Of a stretch of DNA of 14,698 nt, positions 6,593 through 14,456 are shown in pieces. The number at the start of each line of letters is the position of its first letter. The first letter of the stretch is position 1. Both the position numbers and the translations under genes were made by a program. The notes under the pieces were generated by a model. The model saw nothing but the letters and a program-made list of their open reading frames with translations, was not told where the DNA came from and did no database searches. This stretch comes from Prevotellaceae bacterium UBA1720 (GTDB taxonomy: Bacteria; Bacteroidota; Bacteroidia; Bacteroidales; Bacteroidaceae): NCBI GenBank assembly GCA_002317475.1, contig DCIS01000137.1, positions 18,383 to 33,080 on the forward strand, read 5' to 3'.

Positions 6593-9500
6593 TTAAAAGT
6601 TCAGATTCAGATTGAGGGTGTAGGTGCGAGGACGTGGGTAGAGACTGCTCTCCGAACCACTTGTCTGCTCGGGGTCAAGACCCTTGTACTTGGTCAAGGT
6701 GAAGACGTTGCTCACACTTGCAGAAACACGTCCAGAGATACCATTGTACTTGCCCATCTTCAGCAGATTCTCGAAGCTGTAACCCAGTGTGATGTTATCG
6801 CAACGGATGTAGCTTGCGTTCTTTACGAAGTAGTCGCTTTGACCATACAGATAGCTGTTCCAGTTCATCTCCTCAATAGCTACGGATGTGTTCTGGTTGT
6901 ACCAGCCGTTATAGTCGCGGCATACAGCAGCCAGGTTGACACGTCCAGCCTCAAGTTCGTTGTAGATATAGCCACCGAATGAGCCACGCAGGTTCATGCC
7001 CAGATCCCAGTCCTTATACTGTACGCGTGTGCTGAAACCGCCATTCCAGGGATGGTTGATGCTCTTATACCAGTACTTGTCAGCCTCAGTGATCTGTCCG
7101 TCACCGTTACGGTCAACGAATACGCCTTGAACAGGCAGACCATTCTGATCATATACCTGCTGATATACGTAGAAACTGTTGGTGGGAAGTCCCACCTTCT
7201 GCCATGTTACGGTTCCTTCATGGCTTACCCAACCGTCTACTTTGTCCACATCACCATAGAGGGATTCAAGCTTGTTCTTGTTGTAACCTACGTTAGCACT
7301 TACCTCCCAGTACCAGTCCTTTGTAACGATAGGACGTGCGGTAATCTGAAGCTCAACACCACGGTTGCTCAGCGAACCGATGTTAGAGTAGATCGTACGG
7401 TCGAAGTTTGAACCTGTGGGAATAGTGTTCTTGTTGAACAGGTCATTGGTCTTGCGATAGTAAGCATCAACACCCATGGTGATGCGCTGATTCAGGAAAC
7501 CAAGGTCGAAACCAATGTTGTATGTGGTTGTAGTCTCCCAACGGATGTCTTCGTTGTAAGCATTAGGCTTTGCCATATAGCCATCCAGGCCTGCAATAGG
7601 ATACAGGTAGTTGCCGTTCTTATTGCTGGTGTAAGTGGGAAGATAATAGAAGTCACGGCCAATATCCTGCTGACCGGTCTTACCCCAACCCAGACGCAGC
7701 TTCATCTCGCTGACGCTTTCTACATCCTTCATGAAGGTCTCGTCATTAATACGCCATGCCAGTGCTGCAGAGGGGAAGAAGCCCCACTTATGACCCTTGG
7801 CAAAACGGCTCGAACCATCGGCACGGCCGGTGAAGGTGAAGAGGTAGCGATCAAGCAGTGTGTAGTTCAAACGACCATACCATGATACGATGTAGCTGGT
7901 GCTACCCCATGGATTGGTGACTGCATCACGAAGATCGAGTTCGCCATCGCTGTTCAGATAGTTAGCGGGATTTGTACCGAAATCGCTGTATACGCTGTTC
8001 TGGTAAGAATAAGCATCCTCTGTACCATCGTACTTCAGTTTGCTCCACTCGTAACCAGCCATTGCATTCAGATGGTGTGCATCCTCCCAGCTGTGGTCGT
8101 AGTTGGCGTAAGCCTGGAACTGAAGGTTCTGCTTATCCTCAGTGTTGTATTTACCATAGCCATAGTATCCACAAGATGTGGTATAGCGGGGCTGGCAGTA
8201 GTATTTTGTACCGTTGGCACTGGTATAAAAGAGGTCACCGGTAGTCTCACTACCTGTGGTCCACTCACCGCTGAGGTTCATGTGCAGACTCAAGTCCTCG
8301 AGACCATGTATCTTATAGGCTGTCTCTACGTTACCGATAAACACCCATGCGTCCTTGTTGAATGAGTTGTGACCCTCAGCCACCTGTTCAACGGGGTTCT
8401 TGGGACCGTTGGTATAGTAGGGATAGTTAGCGTCATTCAGACCTGATTCCTTGAGCCACATGAAGTAGCCACCGAAGTTCTTGTAGGCATCGTCGCTACT
8501 GGTAACGGGTTGTGTGGGATCCATATTTACGGCATCGCCGATGGGAGCAGAACCGGGATGTGTCCAGCTCTTGACAAACTTACCGTTCATATTGAAAGTC
8601 AGGTGCTTGTCGAGGAACTCGGGACTCAGACCTACACTAGCGGTAAAACGCTTGTAGTCGCTGCTCTTGATGATACCATTCTGTCCAGTAAAGCCCATGG
8701 ATACGCGGTAAGGCATGGCAAACACCTTCTTGTCCTTTGCCTGCAGACCTCCCTGAAGGGTTACGTTGTGGTCATGGCTGACACCGGTACGGAAGATCTC
8801 GTTCTGCCAATCAGTGTCGTAGGTACCTGCCTCTACAACGGGAGTGCCGTCAGCGTTACGCTGCTTCCATCCCAGTGCGTTCCAGGCATTGCTGCCTTCT
8901 CCGTAGTAGTCCTTGACAAACTGAGTGTACTCCTGTGCATTCATTACGTCGAGGGTCTTGGTCTTGGTAGAGAAAGACATATTGCCAGCATAGCTTACCT
9001 TGATGGGAGAACCGGTCTTACCCTTCTTGGTAGTGATGAGGATGACACCGTTTGAACCACGGCTACCATAGATAGCACAGGCGCTTGCATCCTTCAGTAC
9101 GGTAAACGACTCGATATCAGCGGGATTGACCAATGAGAGGGGGTTAGACATACCCTTGGTGTCGTTGTTGTCCAATGCCAGACCATCGATGACGATCAGA
9201 GGTTTGTTGCTGGCATTCAGTGACGAACCGCCACGGATGGTGATGCTTGCACCAGAACCGGGTTCACCACTACCCATGCTGACGTTCACACCAGCCACCT
9301 TTCCTTGGATCAGTTCCTGGGGTGAGGTCACCATACCACGGTTCTTCTCATCGGGCTTGAAGGTGGCTACCGAACCGGTCATATCGTTCTTCTTGACGGT
9401 ACCGTAACCGATTACTACTGCTTCCTCGAGTACCTTGGCATCCTCCTCCATCTTGATCTTCATGTCGGGAGTTGCCTTCAGTACCTGGGTCTTGTAACCC

Positions 9501-9736
9501 ATGTACGAAACAATCAGACTTGCGCCCTTGGGCACCTTGATGGTAAAGTTACCATCCATGTCTGTAACCACACCATTTGTTGGCACGTCCTGCTGTTTCA
9601 CAAGTGCACCAACCACCACGTCAAAATCGTCATACACATTACCCTTTACGGTGATCGTCTGGGCAATGGCAGAGACTGACATGAACATTCCTATGACAGT
9701 TGCCACAAGGAATCTCAACTTGAGTTTCATTCTCAT
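6593..9736 (-). CDS. susC: SusC-type TonB-dependent outer-membrane starch porin
   Basis: This 1047-residue TonB-dependent transporter imports maltooligosaccharides across the outer membrane, powered by TonB-ExbBD. A Sec signal peptide ends near residue 26 (SAIAQ). The SusC-specific carboxypeptidase-regulatory-like domain spans about 28-100 ('GNVYDDFDVVVGALV', 'GVVTDMDGNFTI', 'SYMGYKTQ'). A TonB-box-like segment 'EEAVVIGYGT' lies at 104-113. The plug spans about 115-240 and carries the family signature 'VLKDASACAIYGSRGSNGV' (residues 213-231). The beta-barrel then runs to the C-terminus, ending in aromatic 'LNLNLNF'. Start chosen at 9736 (MRMKLK); an in-frame ATG two codons later is equally possible. 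The 270-nt gap to susB is mostly the inserted element at 9817-10007, leaving about 80 bp of native leader in which I see no clear promoter. Confidence 0.96.
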   Translation of the reverse strand: MRMKLKLRFLVATVIGMFMSVSAIAQTITVKGNVYDDFDVVVGALVKQQDVPTNGVVTDMDGNFTIKVPKGASLIVSYMGYKTQVLKATPDMKIKMEEDAKVLEEAVVIGYGTVKKNDMTGSVATFKPDEKNRGMVTSPQELIQGKVAGVNVSMGSGEPGSGASITIRGGSSLNASNKPLIVIDGLALDNNDTKGMSNPLSLVNPADIESFTVLKDASACAIYGSRGSNGVILITTKKGKTGSPIKVSYAGNMSFSTKTKTLDVMNAQEYTQFVKDYYGEGSNAWNALGWKQRNADGTPVVEAGTYDTDWQNEIFRTGVSHDHNVTLQGGLQAKDKKVFAMPYRVSMGFTGQNGIIKSSDYKRFTASVGLSPEFLDKHLTFNMNGKFVKSWTHPGSAPIGDAVNMDPTQPVTSSDDAYKNFGGYFMWLKESGLNDANYPYYTNGPKNPVEQVAEGHNSFNKDAWVFIGNVETAYKIHGLEDLSLHMNLSGEWTTGSETTGDLFYTSANGTKYYCQPRYTTSCGYYGYGKYNTEDKQNLQFQAYANYDHSWEDAHHLNAMAGYEWSKLKYDGTEDAYSYQNSVYSDFGTNPANYLNSDGELDLRDAVTNPWGSTSYIVSWYGRLNYTLLDRYLFTFTGRADGSSRFAKGHKWGFFPSAALAWRINDETFMKDVESVSEMKLRLGWGKTGQQDIGRDFYYLPTYTSNKNGNYLYPIAGLDGYMAKPNAYNEDIRWETTTTYNIGFDLGFLNQRITMGVDAYYRKTNDLFNKNTIPTGSNFDRTIYSNIGSLSNRGVELQITARPIVTKDWYWEVSANVGYNKNKLESLYGDVDKVDGWVSHEGTVTWQKVGLPTNSFYVYQQVYDQNGLPVQGVFVDRNGDGQITEADKYWYKSINHPWNGGFSTRVQYKDWDLGMNLRGSFGGYIYNELEAGRVNLAAVCRDYNGWYNQNTSVAIEEMNWNSYLYGQSDYFVKNASYIRCDNITLGYSFENLLKMGKYNGISGRVSASVSNVFTLTKYKGLDPEQTSGSESSLYPRPRTYTLNLNLNF

Positions 9737-9816
9737 GTTAGTGTAAATTAAAAGATTAGTTAGTATTGAAATGATTATTTATTCGATGATTCGGTCTTCC
9801 GTTTACAAGTCCTACA

Positions 9817-10007
9817 GGTGGGTTCTATAAATTAGCTTTGTTAGATTTTGGGATTATTTTCGAGGTCAAAGTGTTAGTGAATGAAGGCGTGATGCGGGCA
9901 TCACAACTGAATGAACTGACAGTTTGAACCGAAAAGAAGCCAAAAGATAGCAAAACGATAGCCCACAAAAATAAATATTCTAGCGGTGGGAATTTATAGA
10001 ACCCACC
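9817..10007. mobile_element. 191-bp MITE-like element inserted at the susB stop codon
   Basis: Perfect 17-bp terminal inverted repeats (GGTGGGTTCTATAAATT at 9817-9833; complement at 9991-10007) flank 157 bp with no credible gene. The 4 bp on both sides are TACA (9813-9816 and 10008-10011), consistent with a target-site duplication. The first 74 bp recur identically at 14625-14698. The interior is self-complementary around 9896-9897. A subterminal GGTGGG (9985-9990) mirrors CCCACC at the right tip. I see these as marks of a non-autonomous transposable element, moved by a transposase encoded elsewhere; the transposase family cannot be named from this window. It separates susB from susC. Confidence 0.85.
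9889..9904. other. Hairpin at the core of the inserted element
   Basis: GTGATGC and GCATCAC form a perfect 7-bp stem around a 2-nt GG loop. Allowing mismatches, the pairing extends to 23 nt per arm (9873-9895 with 9898-9920, 16 of 23 positions complementary). The copy at the right edge of the window ends just at the start of this hairpin. Confidence 0.75.
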
Positions 10008-12214
10008 TACAACTTCTTCAGACTTATGGCAAAACCACCACCAACGGCCGAGGCTATCTTCAGCTTCGTCTTGCTGCTGACCGTCTTCTTGCTGATGACG
10101 TACTTGCTGGGATTGTTGTCCCAACTGATACCTGGAGCATCCTGGTAGATGGTGGCCTCGTATTTTGCTCCAGGTTCCAGGAAGTCGAGTTTCAGGTTGC
10201 TTTCGTGAGCCACGTCACCCACGCTGCTGCCTACGAACCAGTTCTCGGAATGCTTGTCCTTGCGTGCAATGGTGACGTACTCACCGGGCATGGCCTCCAG
10301 ATAGACGCTCTTCTGCCAGTCAACGGGTACGTCTTTAATGAACTGGAAGGCATCCATCTTCGACTCGTAGTTCTCAATCATATCTGCTGCCATCTGCAAG
10401 GGACTGTAGATGACGAGATAGAGACCCAACTGACGGCACAGCGTCGAGCGCACCTTGCTGGTATTGTCGGGCGTAGCCTTCGAGCAATCCATCTCGAAGA
10501 TACCGGGGGTATAGTCCATCGGACCACCAATCAGACGTGTGAAGGGCAGGATGGTGGTATGGTTGACGGGGTTTCCACCGAAGCTCTCGTACTCGGTACC
10601 GCGTGCACTCTCGTTGCCGATCCAGTTGGGATAGGTACGACAGATACCTGTGGGACGTGTTGCCTCGTGCGCATTGACCATAATCTTATGCTCGGCAGCC
10701 TGCTTGATGCAGTAGAGGTAGTGGTTGTTCAGGGGTTGGCTGTAGTGATGTTCGCCATAAGGAACGATATCGCCCACATAGCCACTCTTTACGCTGGTGT
10801 AGCCCCACTGGTTCATGTAGGTGTAGGCCTTTTCAAGCCAACGCTCGTAGTTGAGGGTCGAACTGCTGGTCTCGTGGTGCATGATCATCTTCACGCCCTT
10901 CTGCTTGGCATATTCGCTGATGGCCTTGATGTCGAAATCGGGATAAGGGGTGATGAAGTCGAAGACGTAGTCCTTCTGCTTGCCAAACCAGTCCTCCCAA
11001 CCTTCGTTCCAGCCTTCCACCAGTACGGCATCAAAACCGTTCTCTGCGGCGAAGTCGATGTAGTCCTTTACGTGCTTGGTGTTGGCGGCATGCTTGCCGT
11101 TGGGTTTCACCTTCGTATAGTCGGTCTTGCCCAACTGTACGCTGTATACGTCGTCGGTATAGGCCCACGAACTCTTACCGAGGATCATCTCCCACCATAC
11201 ACCTACGTATTTGGTAGGTTTAATCCAACTGGTGTCCTCCAGCTTACAGGGCTCGTTGAGGTTCAGTGTGAGGCGGCTTGCCAGGATGTCTGCTCCGCTC
11301 TCACCGACGATGATCGTACGCCAGGGACTGTTGCAAGGGGTCTGCATGTGTCCCTTGTTGCCTTGTGCGTCGGGTGTCAGATGAGAAGTCAACACATAAC
11401 CCTCAACATCCGACTTTTCACTTTTCACTTTTAATTTTTCACTTACCTCGAGGTGCATGGTAGCATAGTTGATGCAAGCAGCCTCGTGAACGTTGATGTA
11501 GAGTCCGTCATCCGAGCGCATCTGCAGGGCTGTCTGTACCACATTAGGACCAGCGGGTGTCTGCGATGAGTTGGGTGCAATGGCGTCCTTCACCTTGCTG
11601 GGTATCTCACTCAGACGGGTGGTCTGCCACTCGTATTCCTGTGTGTCATAGTCACCGGCAATCCACCATGCGGTATGATCGCCTGCCATAGTGATTTGGG
11701 TCTTCTCCTCCTTGATGATGAAGTAGGTAAGGTTCTTCTGACTGGGAAACTCGTAGCGCAAGCCCAGACCGTCGTCGTAGAGACGGAAACGGATAATCAC
11801 CTGACGGTCGTTCTTCTTCTGATCCAGCGTTACGGCCATCTCGTTGTAGTGGTTGCGTATCTGGCTCTCCTCACCCCATACGGGTGCCCAGGTCTCGTCG
11901 AAGGTGCTGTTCTCGCACTTGGCGATGCTGAAGCCTGTCTGCATGTCAGCCTTCTTTCTTACCTCATCACTGGCGGTAAAGCTCTTGTAGTCAAAATCTG
12001 TGGCTTTCTCGGGGTTTTCCTCCTTCAGTTGCATACCCAGATGGCTGTCTGCCACCACCGTCTTGCCGTCACGCAGCAGGTTATAGGTGGGGCGTCCCTG
12101 CTGGTCAATGCTAAAGTTCACCTCCATCTTGCCGTTGGGAGACTTCAGTTGCTGAGCCACACAAACTGAGAATTGGAAAGTGAGGATTGATAGTAGTACG
12201 AATATCTTTTTCAT
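10007..12214 (-). CDS. susB: GH97 alpha-glucosidase (SusB)
   Basis: This 735-residue periplasmic enzyme releases glucose from maltooligosaccharides. The signal peptide ends near residue 20-22 (CVAQQ); C18 is not in a lipobox. It has the GH97 N-terminal beta-domain, the catalytic barrel ('GFDAVLVEGWNEGWEDWFG', 'MMHHETSSS'-type and 'IMVNAHEATRPTGICRTYPN' segments, 'NESARGTEYESFGGN') and a C-terminal beta-domain ending SLKKL. E448, E517 and E541 correspond to the base (E439, E508) and acid (E532) residues reported for B. theta SusB, all shifted by nine. This marks it as the inverting alpha-glucosidase type, not the retaining GH97 galactosidase type. An extra charged loop at about residues 257-267 is encoded by 7-bp repeats. 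It starts 6 nt after susA. Its stop codon TAG is formed partly by the terminal base of the inserted element. Confidence 0.95.
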   Translation of the reverse strand: MKKIFVLLSILTFQFSVCVAQQLKSPNGKMEVNFSIDQQGRPTYNLLRDGKTVVADSHLGMQLKEENPEKATDFDYKSFTASDEVRKKADMQTGFSIAKCENSTFDETWAPVWGEESQIRNHYNEMAVTLDQKKNDRQVIIRFRLYDDGLGLRYEFPSQKNLTYFIIKEEKTQITMAGDHTAWWIAGDYDTQEYEWQTTRLSEIPSKVKDAIAPNSSQTPAGPNVVQTALQMRSDDGLYINVHEAACINYATMHLEVSEKLKVKSEKSDVEGYVLTSHLTPDAQGNKGHMQTPCNSPWRTIIVGESGADILASRLTLNLNEPCKLEDTSWIKPTKYVGVWWEMILGKSSWAYTDDVYSVQLGKTDYTKVKPNGKHAANTKHVKDYIDFAAENGFDAVLVEGWNEGWEDWFGKQKDYVFDFITPYPDFDIKAISEYAKQKGVKMIMHHETSSSTLNYERWLEKAYTYMNQWGYTSVKSGYVGDIVPYGEHHYSQPLNNHYLYCIKQAAEHKIMVNAHEATRPTGICRTYPNWIGNESARGTEYESFGGNPVNHTTILPFTRLIGGPMDYTPGIFEMDCSKATPDNTSKVRSTLCRQLGLYLVIYSPLQMAADMIENYESKMDAFQFIKDVPVDWQKSVYLEAMPGEYVTIARKDKHSENWFVGSSVGDVAHESNLKLDFLEPGAKYEATIYQDAPGISWDNNPSKYVISKKTVSSKTKLKIASAVGGGFAISLKKL
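11414..11441. repeat. Four 7-bp units inside the GH97 coding sequence
   Basis: On the plus strand the units read CTTTTCA, CTTTTCA, CTTTTAA, TTTTTCA, followed by a partial CTTA. On the coding strand this is AAGTGAA-type repeat DNA giving the charged stretch SEKLKVKSEK (residues 258-267). Loss or gain of one unit would bring TGA or TAA codons into frame. Confidence 0.85.
12164..12191. repeat. Four degenerate 7-bp units in the GH97 signal-peptide region
   Basis: On the plus strand the units read AACTGAG, AATTGGA, AAGTGAG, GATTGAT. They encode the hydrophobic core LSILTFQFSV of the SusB signal peptide. The amylase signal peptide core (TIFNFQFSI) is encoded by the same kind of repeat. Confidence 0.55.
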
Positions 12215-12220
12215 GATAAA

Positions 12221-14113
12221 TTATTTGGTATAATCAAGGATTAGGATTTGTTTGGGTGCAAGTTTGATCTCGTCGCCAAACGAGACGTTCTGCTGACTGA
12301 TGACGTCGTAGGCCTGCTTCTGTGGCAGCACCTCCTTATATATATTACAAGGTACGGAGGTCTCCTTGCTGGTGCCGTTAGCCACTACGGTGACACATTT
12401 GCCATCCAGCACGCGGGCATAGACGTACACACCGTTACGCACGGTGAAGTGCACCATTTTGCCAAGGGCCACTACCCTATTGCCTTTGCGCCAGTTCAGC
12501 AGTCGTTTGGTATAGTCGAAGTATTCGTTCTGCAAGGCCGTACGTCCCTCCTTGGTGAAGGCGTTGTTCTTGTCTCCGGGCCATCCACCGGGGAAGTTCT
12601 GACGCAAAGCTCCGTCATTGACGCTCTTATTGGCATACATACCTATCTCGTCGCCATAGTACAGTTGAGGGATGCCGCGAAGGGTGAGCAGCAGGGCCAG
12701 CGACTGCTTGTAGCGAGTCACATCCTTGGCTTTCTCCTCGGTGGGTTGATAACGGTTGGTGTCGTGGTTGGCCAGGAAGGTGAGCACGCTGTTGGGATTG
12801 GCATACACGCGGTCTTGTCCCACAAGGTCGCACAGGCGTGCAAAACCGTTGTCCCAGGTGTCGGTCTCCTCGTCAATGCAACTGGTCAGCATGTACATCA
12901 TGGGGAAGTCCATCACAGTCTTCAGTTCCGAGTTCAGGGGTGCTGCCAAGGGACTGCCTTTCTGCCAGTAGCTTACGGCCACGGGGTTGTTGATCCATGT
13001 CTCGCCTACGATGTTGAAGCCTGGATACTGGGCATCGATATCCATGCACCAGCGGCGCATAAAGTCGAAATCGTTGTAGGGATAGGTGTCCTGACGTATA
13101 CCGTCGATGCCTGCATACTCTATCCACCAGATGCTGGCTTGTATGAGGTAATCAGCCACCAACTTGTTCTTGCCGTTGAAATCGGGCATGAACTGTGTAA
13201 ACCATCCGTCAATGGTGAGATCCTTGTCAAGCTGTGAGGTATGGGGGTCGCCAGGTGTACCGGTCTTATAGGTGGTCTGTTCGTACTGGCTGTCGTAGGA
13301 GAACCAGTCCTTGGCAGGCAGATCCTTGTAGAGGAAGTTCTCGCTGCCGCAGTGGTTGAACACGATGTCCTGCACCACCTTGATGCCGCGTTTGTGGCAC
13401 TCGTTCACCCAGTGGCAGTAGTCCTCGTTCGTGCCGAATCGGGGGTCGGTCTCGTAGTAGTTGGTAATGGCATAGCCATGGTAGCTCTCCTTGGCCATAT
13501 CGTTGACGAGCAGGGGTGTCGGCCAGATGGCGGTAACACCCAGTTCCTGCAGATAATCAAGATGTTGGGTCATACCCGCCAGGTCACCACCGTGGCGCGC
13601 CATGTCAGCCTGTCCCCAGGTATCCTCTTTCATTCCCTGGTACATGCTTTTCTTTTGCGCGTCGGTGGTGCCTGTGGCGAACCGGTCGGGCATCAGCAGA
13701 TAAATGACGTCACGGGCATCAAAAGTATTCACTATTCGGGGCTGCCGATCCCTCAGTTCATAGGGTATTTCATACAAAACCTTCTTACCTTGCTTTTTTC
13801 CAATACCCGTATTGCTAAATAATTGTATCTTAAATTGCTGTTTTTTGGCGTTTTTCAGTTCTAAATATAATATAAGGTAGTTTTTGTTCTCCACCCTCTC
13901 CACAGAAACGAGCTCTATGCCCTCCGATCCGACCAGTTCTGGGGTCAAATCGCCTATTTCCGAGCCATGAAGCAGCACCTGCAACTGAGTGTTTTGCATG
14001 CCAACCCACCAAAATGAGGGATGTACCTCGCTGACTTTAGGCTTTGCTGCCGCTGTTGCCGACAGACTGATGGCAAGAATCAGTGTTGTGAAAATGGATT
14101 TAAGGATGTTCAT
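12221..14113 (-). CDS. susA: Periplasmic GH13 neopullulanase/cyclomaltodextrinase (SusA)
   Basis: This 630-residue enzyme cuts imported maltooligosaccharides and cyclodextrins in the periplasm. The signal peptide is about residues 1-23 (ending ATAAA) with no lipobox, so it should be soluble. An N-terminal cyclomaltodextrinase beta-domain spans about 26-120 ('VHPSFWWVGM'). The GH13 barrel has 'VVQDIVFNHC' (D249, N253, H254), 'GIDGIRQDTYPY' (R340, nucleophile D342), 'NIVGETW' (acid/base E371) and 'FLANHDTNRY' (H450, D451). A C-terminal beta-domain runs from about 555 to 630. Length agrees with B. theta SusA (about 617). It is the first gene downstream of the promoter at 14165-14196 and lies 6 nt before susB, so the two are surely co-transcribed. 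Confidence 0.95.
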   Translation of the reverse strand: MNILKSIFTTLILAISLSATAAAKPKVSEVHPSFWWVGMQNTQLQVLLHGSEIGDLTPELVGSEGIELVSVERVENKNYLILYLELKNAKKQQFKIQLFSNTGIGKKQGKKVLYEIPYELRDRQPRIVNTFDARDVIYLLMPDRFATGTTDAQKKSMYQGMKEDTWGQADMARHGGDLAGMTQHLDYLQELGVTAIWPTPLLVNDMAKESYHGYAITNYYETDPRFGTNEDYCHWVNECHKRGIKVVQDIVFNHCGSENFLYKDLPAKDWFSYDSQYEQTTYKTGTPGDPHTSQLDKDLTIDGWFTQFMPDFNGKNKLVADYLIQASIWWIEYAGIDGIRQDTYPYNDFDFMRRWCMDIDAQYPGFNIVGETWINNPVAVSYWQKGSPLAAPLNSELKTVMDFPMMYMLTSCIDEETDTWDNGFARLCDLVGQDRVYANPNSVLTFLANHDTNRYQPTEEKAKDVTRYKQSLALLLTLRGIPQLYYGDEIGMYANKSVNDGALRQNFPGGWPGDKNNAFTKEGRTALQNEYFDYTKRLLNWRKGNRVVALGKMVHFTVRNGVYVYARVLDGKCVTVVANGTSKETSVPCNIYKEVLPQKQAYDVISQQNVSFGDEIKLAPKQILILDYTK

Positions 14114-14164
14114 TACGATGTAATTTTAGTTAGTTTTTAGGGTCTTGCTTTTGCAATTCTGGTG

Positions 14165-14196
14165 CAAATATACACATGTTATGATGCATGCACAAA
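14165..14196 (-). promoter_or_regulatory. susA promoter, Bacteroidetes sigma-70 type
   Basis: The minus strand carries TTTG (14196-14193), a 20-nt spacer and TATATTTG (14172-14165). This matches the Bacteroidetes consensus of TTTG at -33 and TAnnTTTG at -7 with 19-21 nt between them. Transcription would begin near 14158, giving a leader of about 45 nt to the susA ATG at 14113. An 8-bp palindrome TGCATGCA (14185-14192) lies in the spacer next to the -33 box and could be an operator. Confidence 0.75.
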
Positions 14197-14395
14197 TATT
14201 ATAAACATTATATAAATGGCCTTGACACGTAATCTTCTCTCAATCAGCAACATACCATTATAGCGTTACCCACAATATATAAAACGCAATTTAGTGGTAT
14301 TTACGTCATTTTAGCCCAAAACAGCCACTTGGCAAGGTCTAAATTTGCCACAAAGATAGTCAGCAGAGTTTGAGTGTCATCCCATAGCTATCAAT

Positions 14396-14422
14396 GATGG
14401 GGTACTTTGAAAGTACATCATC
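14396..14422. promoter_or_regulatory. 27-bp palindrome, candidate regulator-binding site
   Basis: GATG-gg-GTACTTT, a central G, then AAAGTAC-at-CATC: 11 of 13 positions in each half are complementary. The 1-nt centre is too tight for a good RNA hairpin, which favours a DNA-binding site for a dimeric protein. It lies about 235 bp upstream of the predicted susA transcription start. The binding protein is unknown. Confidence 0.45.
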
Positions 14423-14435
14423 CGAAAAAATGAAC

Positions 14436-14456
14436 AAGGACAAAATACAAAGGACA
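14436..14456. repeat. Three 7-bp units upstream of susA
   Basis: On the plus strand the units read AAGGACA, AAATACA, AAGGACA, with units one and three identical. This is non-coding and directly follows the palindrome. Confidence 0.5.

Noticed and set aside
9825..10124. Minus-strand open frame of 99 codons across the inserted element
   Set aside because: It overlaps the susB C-terminal codons in another frame and crosses the inverted repeats; no transposase or other motif is present.
9986..11434. Long plus-strand open frame of 482 codons opposite susB
   Set aside because: It runs antisense to a clear GH97 gene, matches no recognisable family and has hydrophobic, composition-driven sequence typical of an antisense shadow.
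12155..12214. Lipoprotein signal in SusB (cysteine at residue 18)
   Set aside because: The residues before the cysteine (F, S, V) do not fit a lipobox, and a normal cleavage site follows at CVAQ; SusB is known as a periplasmic enzyme.
12248..13237. Plus-strand open frame of 329 codons opposite susA
   Set aside because: Antisense to the conserved GH13 barrel including its catalytic regions; no domain or promoter supports it.
14340..14347. Plus-strand promoter (TAAATTTG)
   Set aside because: No TTTG at the right distance upstream and no gene downstream within the window.
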